This document shows positions 24,576 to 33,290 of a stretch of DNA of 64,000 nucleotides, in pieces. The stretch lies in the NCBI RefSeq assembly GCF_001625565.1, contig NZ_AUXS01000044.1:1-64000 (forward strand). Direction: 5' to 3'. Below the pieces are notes generated by a model. It saw nothing but the letters and a program-made list of their open reading frames with translations, did no database searches and was not told the origin of the DNA. This stretch comes from Pseudoalteromonas luteoviolacea NCIMB 1944 (GTDB taxonomy: Bacteria > Pseudomonadota > Gammaproteobacteria > Enterobacterales > Alteromonadaceae). Each line of letters begins with the position of its first letter. The stretch's first letter is position 1. The translations under genes were made by a program, and so were the position numbers.

Positions 24576-25079
24576 TTAAAAGAAACGTTTAGTCATAGCA
24601 CCAATCTTAACTTGTTCGACTCTATCAAATTCAATCTCTCTGACTTTAGACATATCTTTCCACAGCAACTTATACCCTCTGGTAAAACGTGTGCTTTTTA
24701 CGCGCCGTTGAAAACGCGCTTTTTCTGAATCAGTCGCATCACGCAATACGCCCAATGTACCATACAGCCTCACCGCAGGTTGGCTGCCAAACTCCCCTTT
24801 AATCAAGGATTTTAGCCAAAACCACATGCCACCGTTGACAGCCAATACACAAATTTTTGGCTGCGTCCGCCCATTGCTAGGTAATTGCTTGGTGAACTTT
24901 TCAAAATAGTAGCCTTTGCCAGGCTCCGCTAAGATTAAAGAGCCTATGGGCGTAATATGCGGTTCGCCATCGTCCGTAACACTGGCAATCGCATAATGAA
25001 AAGAAGACTTAAAAGAGCACTTAAACAAAGACTTTATTTCTGACCAATCCGTTTCTATATCCATATCTAGCTCGCTCAT
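24576..25079 (-). CDS. Pyridoxamine 5'-phosphate oxidase-family (FMN split-barrel) protein
   Basis: A 167-residue protein with the split-barrel pattern of the PNPOx-like superfamily: SSFHYAIASVTDDGEPHITPIGSL at about 26-49 for the first strands, then PKICVLAVNGG and AVRLYGTLGVLRDAT. Members bind FMN, F420 or heme; which cofactor applies is unclear, and the usual RxxP FMN motif of true PdxH is absent. It starts with MSELDMDIE after a weak ribosome site. It lies 19 bp after the GrpB-family gene on the same strand, so the two may be co-transcribed. Confidence 0.7.
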   Translation of the reverse strand: MSELDMDIETDWSEIKSLFKCSFKSSFHYAIASVTDDGEPHITPIGSLILAEPGKGYYFEKFTKQLPSNGRTQPKICVLAVNGGMWFWLKSLIKGEFGSQPAVRLYGTLGVLRDATDSEKARFQRRVKSTRFTRGYKLLWKDMSKVREIEFDRVEQVKIGAMTKRFF

Positions 25080-25098
25080 TGATTATTAACTTATTTTA

Positions 25099-25653
25099 TT
25101 AAACCTGATTTACTTGTTTATTCATACAAGCAACACTAAAAATAGTATCCATATAGGGATCTTTAATCGCGTAATAAGCGCTCTCATCGTTGGGGAATCG
25201 CAGCGCCAGCTCCCGTTTGATCTTTTCATAAGCTTTTGACACAACGGGGTTATCACGTAAAAAGTCCCGAAATAACAGCGCATAAGCTTGGTTAACTCTG
25301 CCTATTTCTCGAATATGAATATGAATTTTTCGCTGCCCTTGTGGGGCGCGAAAGTACATTTTTTGCATATTCAAATCCCCCTCATCATAACCAATGAGAT
25401 TGTCGCGGGTAATATCTGCTCTGTATCTATACCCTGACTCACTCAAAGCGTTTACGATCTTCTGATCGTCAAGGGCCTTTACACTTACTTGAATGTCTAT
25501 TACATCTTTGGCCGCTAACCCAGGAACGGAGGTCGAGCCGATATGATCAATCGCGACAGCAAGGTCACCTAAAGCTTGCTTTAAAGCTGCTGCAATCGAT
25601 TTAAACTCTTCAGCCCAAACAGGACTATAATCTACAATTTCTATTTGGCTCAT
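25099..25653 (-). CDS. GrpB-family (UPF0157) protein, copy 1
   Basis: A 184-residue protein of the GrpB/UPF0157 group, related to nucleotidyltransferases. Diagnostic segments are VDYSPVWAEEF at the start, IDHIGSTSVPGLAAKDVIDI with the GST motif and the acidic pair, and KIHIHI later. The short HIGSTS loop with following D.xD resembles a minimal nucleotidyltransferase active site, though the biochemical role of the family is uncertain. A second, divergent copy is at 40692-41183. Confidence 0.85.
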   Translation of the reverse strand: MSQIEIVDYSPVWAEEFKSIAAALKQALGDLAVAIDHIGSTSVPGLAAKDVIDIQVSVKALDDQKIVNALSESGYRYRADITRDNLIGYDEGDLNMQKMYFRAPQGQRKIHIHIREIGRVNQAYALLFRDFLRDNPVVSKAYEKIKRELALRFPNDESAYYAIKDPYMDTIFSVACMNKQVNQV

Positions 25654-25760
25654 TGCTGTACCTATGCGTTATTCATTTATTCCCATGACTATCTAGCCCA
25701 TTTCGCCGTGTTTTATACCTCATTTATTTTCATAATGGAGATACCAACGCTTAAGTCTAA

Positions 25761-26333
25761 TTGGTGGTTATAGTGGAAAGCAACCCATTGAAAAGAAGCA
25801 ACTCCATCATTGCTTTAGAAGAAAATGAAAGTAATACCCCAGATAAAATCAAAGAATATATACAAAATAACTGTTTTGTCGTTCGCAGATTATGTCACCC
25901 TATCGAAGCCTATATGATTTTGTACCATGACAAAGGTGTTGGTGGTTGGGATGAGGACAGATCGGCCACACTCAGCGAACAAACCTTAGTCGATGAGGAT
26001 TACACAAAACAAAAAGGGAACAATGAAAGTGCATATGTTCCTTCTCACCCAAGAAATACCTCTTGGCATGACCTAACAGCGTCCAATTACCAACAGGCAT
26101 GGAGCAACCTCGCCGACCTTTTCGAAAACAGGCAGCTTTATGAATTTTACCAAGGGAGTTTAGCGTTTGACTGGCCCGGAGTCACATTGACACTCATTAT
26201 CGATAAAAAGTACATCATAGATATGGGAGAAGACGGCGACGTCAGTGACGACAAGAAAACCAAGGGGCGTACATTTTTAGCCAGAAGAGGCGCTCCTATC
26301 AAGGTCGCACAATTTGAGCGCTCACGTCCATAA
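25761..26333 (+). CDS. Hypothetical acidic protein upstream of a putative His/Cys-dyad protein
   Basis: A 190-residue protein not recognised. It is acidic and Asp/Glu-rich, with a central Trp-rich region (GGWDEDRSATLSE, TSWHDLTASNYQQAWSNLADLF) and an aromatic strand (YQGSLAFDWPGVTLTLIID). No ATG precedes the conserved-looking region; TTG at 25761 and GTG at 25773 are both possible starts and neither has a strong ribosome site, so the true N-terminus is uncertain. The next gene starts 54 bp after its stop in the same direction, and the two may be functionally linked. Confidence 0.5.
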   Translation: MVVIVESNPLKRSNSIIALEENESNTPDKIKEYIQNNCFVVRRLCHPIEAYMILYHDKGVGGWDEDRSATLSEQTLVDEDYTKQKGNNESAYVPSHPRNTSWHDLTASNYQQAWSNLADLFENRQLYEFYQGSLAFDWPGVTLTLIIDKKYIIDMGEDGDVSDDKKTKGRTFLARRGAPIKVAQFERSRP

Positions 26334-26387
26334 GCTGTAATTATTTTTCAATGTATATCAAAGTCTTTGTACTCAAGGGGAATCATT

Positions 26388-26795
26388 ATGACTATAGATT
26401 TTAAGTTTTATACCGGTGGAATAGTCACAAATACGGGCACAGGTGACGTCAATGACTTTTACACTGCTTTAAAAAAGCACGAAGCGACCATCAACTCGCT
26501 AGCAACATCACAAAGGCCACTTAAAATTTATGTTGGTTATCACGGGAGCGCTGGCGATGCGAGTTCTGCCAAAGGGGGATATAGCCACCCTTTTACTGAT
26601 GTCGAAATGCAACAGGTGGAAAAAATTGCAGATCTCTTTCAAGACCGAGTGAGATTAATTGTCAGCCAAAACTCGCCGTTCAGTGATGCGGTTATTGAAG
26701 CAGCAATAGATGAAGGAAATGCCTTTTTTACTTGGTGCTATAGTGATTCACGTATTAGACAGTTCTTTAGAATTTCAAATAGCTATGACGTTTAG
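26388..26795 (+). CDS. Hypothetical small protein with a possible His-Cys dyad
   Basis: The start is set at the ATG at 26388 (MTIDFKFY), which has a GGGGAA ribosome site; a longer TTG reading has none. The product is 135 residues. KIYVGYHGSAGDASS around residue 50 followed about 60 residues later by FFTWCYSDSR resembles the His and Cys sites of caspase-like (C14/CHAT) folds, but the protein is short and the match is only a motif impression. It pairs with the acidic protein upstream. A hairpin follows at 26804-26827. Confidence 0.5.
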   Translation: MTIDFKFYTGGIVTNTGTGDVNDFYTALKKHEATINSLATSQRPLKIYVGYHGSAGDASSAKGGYSHPFTDVEMQQVEKIADLFQDRVRLIVSQNSPFSDAVIEAAIDEGNAFFTWCYSDSRIRQFFRISNSYDV

Positions 26796-26803
26796 TTCAA
26801 TCG

Positions 26804-26827
26804 GGCGGTGAAAGATTAATCACCGCC
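26804..26827. terminator. Hairpin between convergent genes
   Basis: A perfect 8-bp stem GGCGGTGA / TCACCGCC with an AAGATTAA loop, 8 bp after the stop at 26795. No T-run follows on either strand, so it may be a weak or factor-dependent terminator. The convergent TPR gene ends at 26897. Confidence 0.4.
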
Positions 26828-26896
26828 TTGGTTCGCTGAGAAATCGTCCATCATAACTATTAAGCTGACACTACTGACCTAAACTTAATGACGCCA

Positions 26897-27922
26897 TTAC
26901 AACCACTCGCATGAGCGAACTTTATCAAACCACTTTGCTTCAAATGGCGGTGCTTTTTCTACAGAGATCTTTGGTACGTCAATTTGCACAATCGGCGCTA
27001 AATGTTTGGCAACCAGAATTTTAACCTTGGTACTTTCAAGTTGTGCAAAATAGTTCAGCAGCGCTTGGCGCTCTTCGGTGGATAACTTTGCACCTTGTTG
27101 TACCGCATGTGCCGTATTGATCCAGTGCAAAAATGCTTTTTTAGACTGATTGGGAAAGGCATCTGTCATCGCTTTTATCGGTGAATAAAGGCGTTGATAA
27201 TTTAATGCCTCACCTTTGAGCACAAACAGAAAGAGTAAATTCACTCCTGCGGTAATATAGCCTGAACGTTTATCGACGCTTTGATACCCTTCAAGAGCCG
27301 CTCTAAAATAACGGTCGGATCTCACATAGTCAGCTCGGTCTAATGCGATTGCCCCCATATTATTGTTAATCGTCGCCGACATAGAACGATGTTGCAGTTC
27401 CTTCGCCAATCTTGCCGCACGCTGGTATAACTTAATGGCTTTTTGGTGGTCTTCCATATGCCTTGCAACCAGTGCACGACTATTTATTAACGTTAGCCTC
27501 TGAGCATCCCCTTGAGCATGTTTGAGCGCACACTGCAAACTCATGTCCGCTTCTGCAAGATAGCCTTTTCTACGCAGCCAAATACCCAACGCACTCAACA
27601 CAGTTGGTAATTTATTCAGAAAATAGGAGTGCGTTTCAAATTCAAACAGTGCTTTTAGGGATCCCTCCAGCATGTTGAGCTGGTTGGTTGGAACAGAGGC
27701 TCTAACCCGTATAATATGCCAGCGGATCTTGAGTGCTACAGGCAGTACATCACGGTGCGACATTGTATTCAACAGACGCAGTGAGTGTGAAGGTTTTACA
27801 GTCAAGTAGTCTTCAGCTTCTTGTAATACCTCCATTTGCTTCTCAACAGATGGTTTTGCCTCAAGCACAGCTGAAAACAGCAGCCCGGCTACGATGAATA
27901 CAACCTTATTTATCAAAACCAA
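26897..27922 (-). CDS. Secreted TPR-like protein
   Basis: A 341-residue protein with a signal peptide of about 22 residues (VVFIVAGLLFSAVLEA). The body is all-helical with degenerate TPR units, clearest at about 155-230 (HQKAIKLYQRAARLAKEL, YVRSDRYFRAALEGYQSV). This resembles the sensor half of the TPR histidine kinases and diguanylate cyclases common in this group, but no output domain follows. Function unknown; it acts in the periplasm. The C-terminus ends in a Cys-Glu-Trp-Leu tail. Confidence 0.65.
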   Translation of the reverse strand: MVLINKVVFIVAGLLFSAVLEAKPSVEKQMEVLQEAEDYLTVKPSHSLRLLNTMSHRDVLPVALKIRWHIIRVRASVPTNQLNMLEGSLKALFEFETHSYFLNKLPTVLSALGIWLRRKGYLAEADMSLQCALKHAQGDAQRLTLINSRALVARHMEDHQKAIKLYQRAARLAKELQHRSMSATINNNMGAIALDRADYVRSDRYFRAALEGYQSVDKRSGYITAGVNLLFLFVLKGEALNYQRLYSPIKAMTDAFPNQSKKAFLHWINTAHAVQQGAKLSTEERQALLNYFAQLESTKVKILVAKHLAPIVQIDVPKISVEKAPPFEAKWFDKVRSCEWL

Positions 27923-28010
27923 GTTCCTATTAATTTGTCACTGCTTCAATACAGAGGAACAATACAAATAGACCAAATGCGAATTTGGCGTTTGGTCATA
28001 ATCTGTTTAG

Positions 28011-28865
28011 CTAACTTGCAAACCCCTTTGGCATTTTCGTCTCATGATTGTTGACTGCCAACCTCTCAAAAATTTCAGCCATAGCCGGATACTTGTTTTT
28101 TAAAGCTCTATGATCTGCGGCTTCAAAGCACGAACCGGTAAACCCAGGAGCCATAGTGCACCCAAACAGCGCATATTTTCCTGATCCTACCAACTCCCCA
28201 GCTTGCCAAACGCCTGCTGGTATTCGGTACTGGATTTTTTGACCTTGTTTAAAGTCATTCCCCATAACCACAGTTTCTGAGTGCCCATCGGGGTGGAGCA
28301 AATACAGATTAAATGCATCACCTTGATAAAAGTGCCAAATTTCGTCGTGTGTTAAACGATGAAAACAAGATACGCTTTTCAATACATGGCAGTACATGCC
28401 AATCATCGCTGTACCTATTGGCTCGTTACTGTCTAACTCCTCAGTTGCACGCCAAGTGCTTTTATACAAAGTACCTTCTACTGGCAAACGTTCAAAGCGA
28501 TAGTGAGCCAATACATCCAGTATATCTAATACAATATCTTGGTGTGTAAAGTGTGGGTATTCAATAGTATCTACAATAGCACTTGTATTAAGTTTACCAT
28601 AAATATGGGGGAATTCTGTGTGATTGCCAATGGCTTCTGATGGCGCTTCAAAAACCACCTGAGCCTCTATCAGACGAAGATCAATCACTGCAACCTTAAC
28701 CGCATCCAAACCCAAATAAAAACGCTGATATACATCGTGAACTTGCTCAGCTTTGCAAGCGTGTATATACCCTTCGTGTTGCAATGATGGCGGAGCAAAA
28801 TAACGTGCTTGAGGCGTTATGTCATCACCCCTAAAAAGAATAAATATCGCATTGGGTACTGTCAT
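28011..28865 (-). CDS. DUF952 - cupin (DUF985) fusion protein
   Basis: A 284-residue two-domain protein. Residues 1-120 match DUF952, a fold related to ADP-ribosyl-modifying enzymes (FAPPSLQHEGYIHAC, VIDLRLIEAQVVFEAP, EFPHIYGKLN). Residues 125-275 match the cupin-like DUF985 family (RLPVEGTLYKSTW, HRLTHDEIWHFYQGD, YRIPAGVWQAGE, FGCTMAPGF), with His and Glu residues that could bind a metal. The two domains are usually separate proteins, so their joining suggests a shared small-molecule substrate. The substrate is unknown. It stands alone on the minus strand. Confidence 0.8.
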   Translation of the reverse strand: MTVPNAIFILFRGDDITPQARYFAPPSLQHEGYIHACKAEQVHDVYQRFYLGLDAVKVAVIDLRLIEAQVVFEAPSEAIGNHTEFPHIYGKLNTSAIVDTIEYPHFTHQDIVLDILDVLAHYRFERLPVEGTLYKSTWRATEELDSNEPIGTAMIGMYCHVLKSVSCFHRLTHDEIWHFYQGDAFNLYLLHPDGHSETVVMGNDFKQGQKIQYRIPAGVWQAGELVGSGKYALFGCTMAPGFTGSCFEAADHRALKNKYPAMAEIFERLAVNNHETKMPKGFAS

Positions 28866-28948
28866 AGACTTCCTAATAACCTCAAAATTTTTAATCTAAT
28901 TGTATGCATCACACTTAGGACAAGTGGCAAATGCAAAGGAATAATCTG

Positions 28949-29821
28949 TTAGCCAATTTCAAATGAGGCTACGCCAAACGTCTGGCCAATTGGCAAGTCT
29001 GGAAATTTCCCCGTATACATGCGCGCAGTTTCAAAAGCAATACTCATACCTAACGACTCGGCGACCGCAACGGCAGCACTGTTTTGCTCTGGCGTATCAA
29101 TAAATACAGTCACAGGTCCAGCGACGTTTTTTTCAACTTCCGAGATCAGTGCCAGTGCAAGTGCCTTCGCGTTTTGTGCACAGTCCGCATATAATGGTCC
29201 GATTTTATAGCCGGTTTGGCACGCCCGAATCACGCCATAGCCACATATTTTGCCGCTTTTTTTAAGGTTCAAAGCACACGCATTAGACTGAGCTCGCCAC
29301 TGGAGATTAAAACGCGCCCTTTGGGCAGGGAAAAACTGGGTTTCATAACCTTCAATTAAATCTTCATCTACTTCGCAAATCGTGGCGCCGTCTGGTTGAG
29401 ACTGATTTTTGAAATGCGCCGTTTCCAACACACCTTCATATCTAATATTGCGATACGCGAGTTCAAACCCTGACTTACGATAGTTATCTTGCTGTGTGAC
29501 GACCCCATCTAGACCCACATTACACCCTGACAAATAGGCCATAGCCGCTTGCCAAATTTGGTAGCCATAGCCCTGCCCACGAAATTCAGGTTTTACAATG
29601 TAAAAACCTATAAAACCAAAAGCTGTGTCATATTTAATCGCTGAAATAACTGCAATAGGTTGATTATTTAATAGACCAATCAAGAATCCATGTGGATCAG
29701 CACAATAATAGCTCAATGCATCGCAGTCACCGGGATTCCAACCCTCTTGCGCAGCCCAATTAATGGCAATATCCACTTCACTTTTGTGCATCGCCCTAAT
29801 GACAAAATTATCCTTTTCCAT
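28949..29821 (-). CDS. GNAT acetyltransferase with C-terminal YitH-type domain
   Basis: A 290-residue protein with an N-terminal GNAT domain (about residues 5-130; the acetyl-CoA loop is in KPEFRGQGYGYQIWQAA) and a C-terminal second GNAT-like domain of the Acetyltransf_18/YitH kind (about 150-285, GYGVIRACQTGYKIGPLYAD). Such tandem proteins acetylate small molecules of mostly unknown identity. It begins with MEKDNFVIRAMHKSE. It is monocistronic and divergent from the YjgN gene, with 180 bp between. Confidence 0.8.
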   Translation of the reverse strand: MEKDNFVIRAMHKSEVDIAINWAAQEGWNPGDCDALSYYCADPHGFLIGLLNNQPIAVISAIKYDTAFGFIGFYIVKPEFRGQGYGYQIWQAAMAYLSGCNVGLDGVVTQQDNYRKSGFELAYRNIRYEGVLETAHFKNQSQPDGATICEVDEDLIEGYETQFFPAQRARFNLQWRAQSNACALNLKKSGKICGYGVIRACQTGYKIGPLYADCAQNAKALALALISEVEKNVAGPVTVFIDTPEQNSAAVAVAESLGMSIAFETARMYTGKFPDLPIGQTFGVASFEIG

Positions 29822-30001
29822 GCTTCTACCTCTGATTTACTTTTACCACACCTAAACATTTTTACAGCTTAATCAACAAATAACGAATTTCAACTACAAC
29901 GCAATAAACTCACTTTAAAACCTGCTCTCCTGCGCCAAAGCGTTGCCTTTTTTGGTACGTTGGGTGTATTATGTACACATATTTAAAGGAGAGTTTTTTT
30001 A

Positions 30002-31048
30002 ATGGATTTTGCTAATTCACCTGTTCAATCAGGCCCTCACACCCCTAAGCTTGTTCGATTTTCAGGCAACAGCCGAGATTTTTTTGGAATTTGGATTGTT
30101 AACCTATTATTGAGTATCGCAACTTTAGGCATATACTCAGCATGGGCAACAGTGCGTACAAAGCAATATTTTTACAATAACACGAGTATTGATGGTCATC
30201 GCTTTGAATATTTAGCCACACCTATACAAATATTAACCGGCCGGGTTATTGCAGCGCTGTTATTGGTTGCCTATATGTTTTGTATTCATTACTTCCCGAT
30301 CGTTGGTGCTGCTTTGGCAATTTCTTTGACCTTTCTCGCACCTTGGTTCATCAATCAGAGTTTCAAGTTCAATATGCGAATGACTCGCTTCAGAAACATC
30401 CGTTTTAGCTTCAACGGCAGTTACGGCGGTGCTTTTAAAGTCTTTGTCTTACTCCCCATCCTGAGCGTATTTACACTGTACCTATTGATGCCTTGGGTTT
30501 TGAAAAAGATAGATGAATACCTTTGCAATAATATTCAATTTGGTGATAAGCCATTTGCAACCACGTTATCTACTAGCACATACTTTAGCGCAGCAGTCAC
30601 GACTTTACTCTGCTCATTAGTAGCCATTCCACTGGTGCTGGGTGGGGTCTTTGCAGTTGGCGGTACCCTTGCGGGTTCTTCACAAGTATTGTTCATTTTG
30701 ATACCTGCTTACTTTGCGTGTATATACTTATTAAAAGCCATTTATCAGGCGATGATTAGAAACCACATTTTTAACAGTACGTCGATTGACCAAGTCGCCG
30801 AACTACACTCTGATCTATCTCCGGCGAAGTTTGCCGTTGTAGAAGTGACCAATATCCTCGCTATTGCCGCTACGCTTGGGTTTGCTTACCCTTGGGCAAA
30901 AGTGCGCAAAGCAAAAATTCTAGCCAGCGCCAGCGCGCTCACAATGTTGGCAGGTGCGGATAATGTCTTCGATACCCTAGATAACGCAGAGTCCTCTCTG
31001 GGGGATGAAGCCGCAACGCTGTTTGATATAGATGTATCTCTTACCTAG
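30002..31048 (+). CDS. YjgN/DUF898-family inner-membrane protein
   Basis: A 348-residue protein with about eight membrane helices in two similar halves. The family signatures are present in both: FFGIWIVNLLLSIATLGIYS with the following AWATVRTKQYFYN in the first half, and LAIAATLGFAYPWAKVRKAK in the second. YjgN proteins have no assigned reaction. A GGAGAG ribosome site precedes the ATG. Its end overlaps or abuts the M48 peptidase gene, a pairing that suggests joint function at the membrane. Confidence 0.85.
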   Translation: MDFANSPVQSGPHTPKLVRFSGNSRDFFGIWIVNLLLSIATLGIYSAWATVRTKQYFYNNTSIDGHRFEYLATPIQILTGRVIAALLLVAYMFCIHYFPIVGAALAISLTFLAPWFINQSFKFNMRMTRFRNIRFSFNGSYGGAFKVFVLLPILSVFTLYLLMPWVLKKIDEYLCNNIQFGDKPFATTLSTSTYFSAAVTTLLCSLVAIPLVLGGVFAVGGTLAGSSQVLFILIPAYFACIYLLKAIYQAMIRNHIFNSTSIDQVAELHSDLSPAKFAVVEVTNILAIAATLGFAYPWAKVRKAKILASASALTMLAGADNVFDTLDNAESSLGDEAATLFDIDVSLT

Positions 31049-31049
31049 T

Positions 31050-32081
31050 ATGCGTGTCTCAGGCTTACTCTATCCGTTTTCGAACAGCACTGCATTTAAA
31101 GTAGAAGCGCTGCTCGAAAATGGTCAATTGCATATTCACTACGGAGAAAACCGTGCGGCTAAATGTGCGTTAGACGCTTTGACTTTGTCGACGTCAATTC
31201 CCGGCGTACCTGTACAAGCCACACTGCCATCTGGTGAGCGTTTTGTGCCCAATGATCCCAACTTTGTTTGGCCCGGTCGAGCCTCACCCACAAGTATCGC
31301 AAGTTTAGAGCGCCACACAATGGTGATCCTATCGGCACTAATACTAACGCCGTTATTGATATATGCGCTGTTGTTTAAAGTTGTGCCAGCTTCCGCGGTT
31401 TGGCTTGTCGAATATGTACCTGAATCGGTAGTAGATACAATGGGCCAGCAATCTATGTACGTGATTGAAGAAAGCTTCTTGTCACCTAGCGAGCTCCCCC
31501 TAGGCACCCAACAACAAGTCCATACGCTTTGGAAGGATGCGCTCAAAGCTTTAGATTTGTCTGACGATCAGTATCAACTGAGTATTTATGATTCTGAGCA
31601 TTTTGGTGCGAATGCATTCGCACTACCTCACGGCCAAATTGTACTTACCGATGACTTAATTGAAGCGCTGAAAGATAATCCTAGTGCAATTCGCGCGGTT
31701 CTCCTCCACGAAATAGGGCATGTAGAAAGAAAACATAGTATCAGACTTGCCGCGCAAGCATTCGCAGGCACGATCGCCATGAGTTTTATATTCGGTGATA
31801 TGGAAGGGATCGTTGAACTGTTAATTGGGTCGGGAAATGTGGTCATGGGCGCGCAGTTTTCACAAGAGATGGAATGGGAAGCGGATCAATTTGCACTGGA
31901 TCGGCTAGCACATTTGGGACATTCAAATGACGATTTTGCTCAAGCATTACAACGCTTACAATCACTGACACACGACAACGAGGCTCCATCTCAAACAGCA
32001 CCTAAATGGCTAGAGTACTTATCCACCCACCCTAGCCTAGAAGAGCGCATAAAACACGCTCAGTCATATCAAACAGATTGA
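31050..32081 (+). CDS. M48-family metallopeptidase, membrane-anchored
   Basis: A zinc metallopeptidase of the M48 (Ste24/HtpX-like) family with the HEIGHVERKH zinc motif at about residue 220 and the third ligand in EMEWEADQFALD about 60 residues later. One membrane segment lies near residues 95-117 (VILSALILTPLLIYALLF), leaving the catalytic domain outside it. The start at 31050 (MRVSGLLYPF) avoids a 17-bp overlap with yjgN; 31032 is the alternative. It is translationally linked to the YjgN gene. Likely role: turnover of membrane or periplasmic proteins. Confidence 0.87.
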   Translation: MRVSGLLYPFSNSTAFKVEALLENGQLHIHYGENRAAKCALDALTLSTSIPGVPVQATLPSGERFVPNDPNFVWPGRASPTSIASLERHTMVILSALILTPLLIYALLFKVVPASAVWLVEYVPESVVDTMGQQSMYVIEESFLSPSELPLGTQQQVHTLWKDALKALDLSDDQYQLSIYDSEHFGANAFALPHGQIVLTDDLIEALKDNPSAIRAVLLHEIGHVERKHSIRLAAQAFAGTIAMSFIFGDMEGIVELLIGSGNVVMGAQFSQEMEWEADQFALDRLAHLGHSNDDFAQALQRLQSLTHDNEAPSQTAPKWLEYLSTHPSLEERIKHAQSYQTD

Positions 32082-32109
32082 CCATATTGGCTTTTCAACG
32101 CGGTAATAG

Positions 32110-33093
32110 TTACTCACATTTCGCAGCAGCAAAGCCATCAACATGCGTATCTATATGGTGATAATAGTGATTATTTTCTATCGCGGTTGTTCCATAGTGG
32201 CCAGCATCAGCTCCGATTGTAAAGCTGTTAGCGCTACCTAACCCAGCACGAATAAATGCCTCTGCATCGGTTTTTGCGTTGCCATATGCACGCACGATAT
32301 CCAGCCCTTGTTCCTGCAATTGGTTTATTTCATTGATTTTATACTCTGCTGTGCGAAACAAGCTGGTTTCATTACTCGAAGATGCTCGTAAAAAGCCTTG
32401 AGGTAACCCAGTCCAATGCAGCCAGCTGCGTGTACCTTTGACGTACCAATATACACGTGCCGTCAAATAGACGGGTTGATACCCGAGATCTAAATAACGA
32501 CGCACCAATGAATATGCCCCCTCCTTCTGATCGGCTCTATCAATCCCAGTATAATCCCCAATCTGCTCAGCATCCGACTCTGTGAGCGTACCATCAATAT
32601 CAAACAGCACCGCCTGAGTGCCTGGCTGAACAACCGTCACATAGCCCTGAGTGCCAGTGCCATCCGCAGGGACACCCGCAAAAATTCGATATTGCCCAGC
32701 CTGAAGTGCAGGTAAAGATACACTCGCTTTACCATCACTATTGGTTTGGGCATTAGCAAGAAAACGCCACTGGGAGTCTTGCTCTGAACGGATGTAAAAT
32801 TTCACCGTCTCGTATTCAAGATCTTTATGTGCAATAGCGCCGTAATCAAACTTCGCCGTCACCTCCACTGAAGTACCTTCGGCGATAACCCGATCGTGCA
32901 ACATATGAAACTCAGGTAGCCATGTAATTAACTTATTGAGGCGATTGTTGTAATCCGCCCTAGGCATAATAGGGGCGTCGAATTCAGCTTCTAGCCAAGC
33001 GAGGTTTGGGCAGGTAGGTAGTGCATTTGCAGCCCCCGAAAAGCTAGCTATTAAAGCAATGTAACCAAGTAATCTCATTAAAGTTTCCATCAT
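32110..33093 (-). CDS. Secreted HAD-superfamily protein, LNS2/App1-like
   Basis: A 327-residue protein with a signal peptide (ending ANA). An Ig-like domain spans about residues 75-160. A HAD-type domain follows with the nucleophile motif FDIDGTLTESD, as in the LNS2 domain of lipins and the bacterial phosphatidate phosphatase-like proteins, and YLTARVYWYVKGTR as motif II. A Cys near the C-terminus (AKCE) could pair with one near the N-terminus (LPTCP). Lipin-like domains act on phosphatidate, so lipid phosphatase activity outside the cell is plausible but unproven. It is convergent with the M48 gene, with 28 bp between. Confidence 0.8.
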   Translation of the reverse strand: MMETLMRLLGYIALIASFSGAANALPTCPNLAWLEAEFDAPIMPRADYNNRLNKLITWLPEFHMLHDRVIAEGTSVEVTAKFDYGAIAHKDLEYETVKFYIRSEQDSQWRFLANAQTNSDGKASVSLPALQAGQYRIFAGVPADGTGTQGYVTVVQPGTQAVLFDIDGTLTESDAEQIGDYTGIDRADQKEGAYSLVRRYLDLGYQPVYLTARVYWYVKGTRSWLHWTGLPQGFLRASSSNETSLFRTAEYKINEINQLQEQGLDIVRAYGNAKTDAEAFIRAGLGSANSFTIGADAGHYGTTAIENNHYYHHIDTHVDGFAAAKCE

Positions 33094-33290
33094 AATTCCG
33101 TCACATTAAGAGTAAATACTCCAGATTACAAAATTATTAACAATATTTTTTCTTTTTCCAGTTTAATTGGGAAGTTTTATGGATATGATTTAATGAAAGG
33201 GCTATTAAAGCTATGAAAAATATATACTTAACTTCACTTCAACAGATAAATATTTTACCCCGACAAGCCATGTAAAAAAAATGTTCTTAA

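Noticed and set aside
26367..26387. TTG start giving a 142-residue version of the His-Cys protein
   Set aside because: A GGGGAA site sits before the ATG at 26388, which gives a natural N-terminus.
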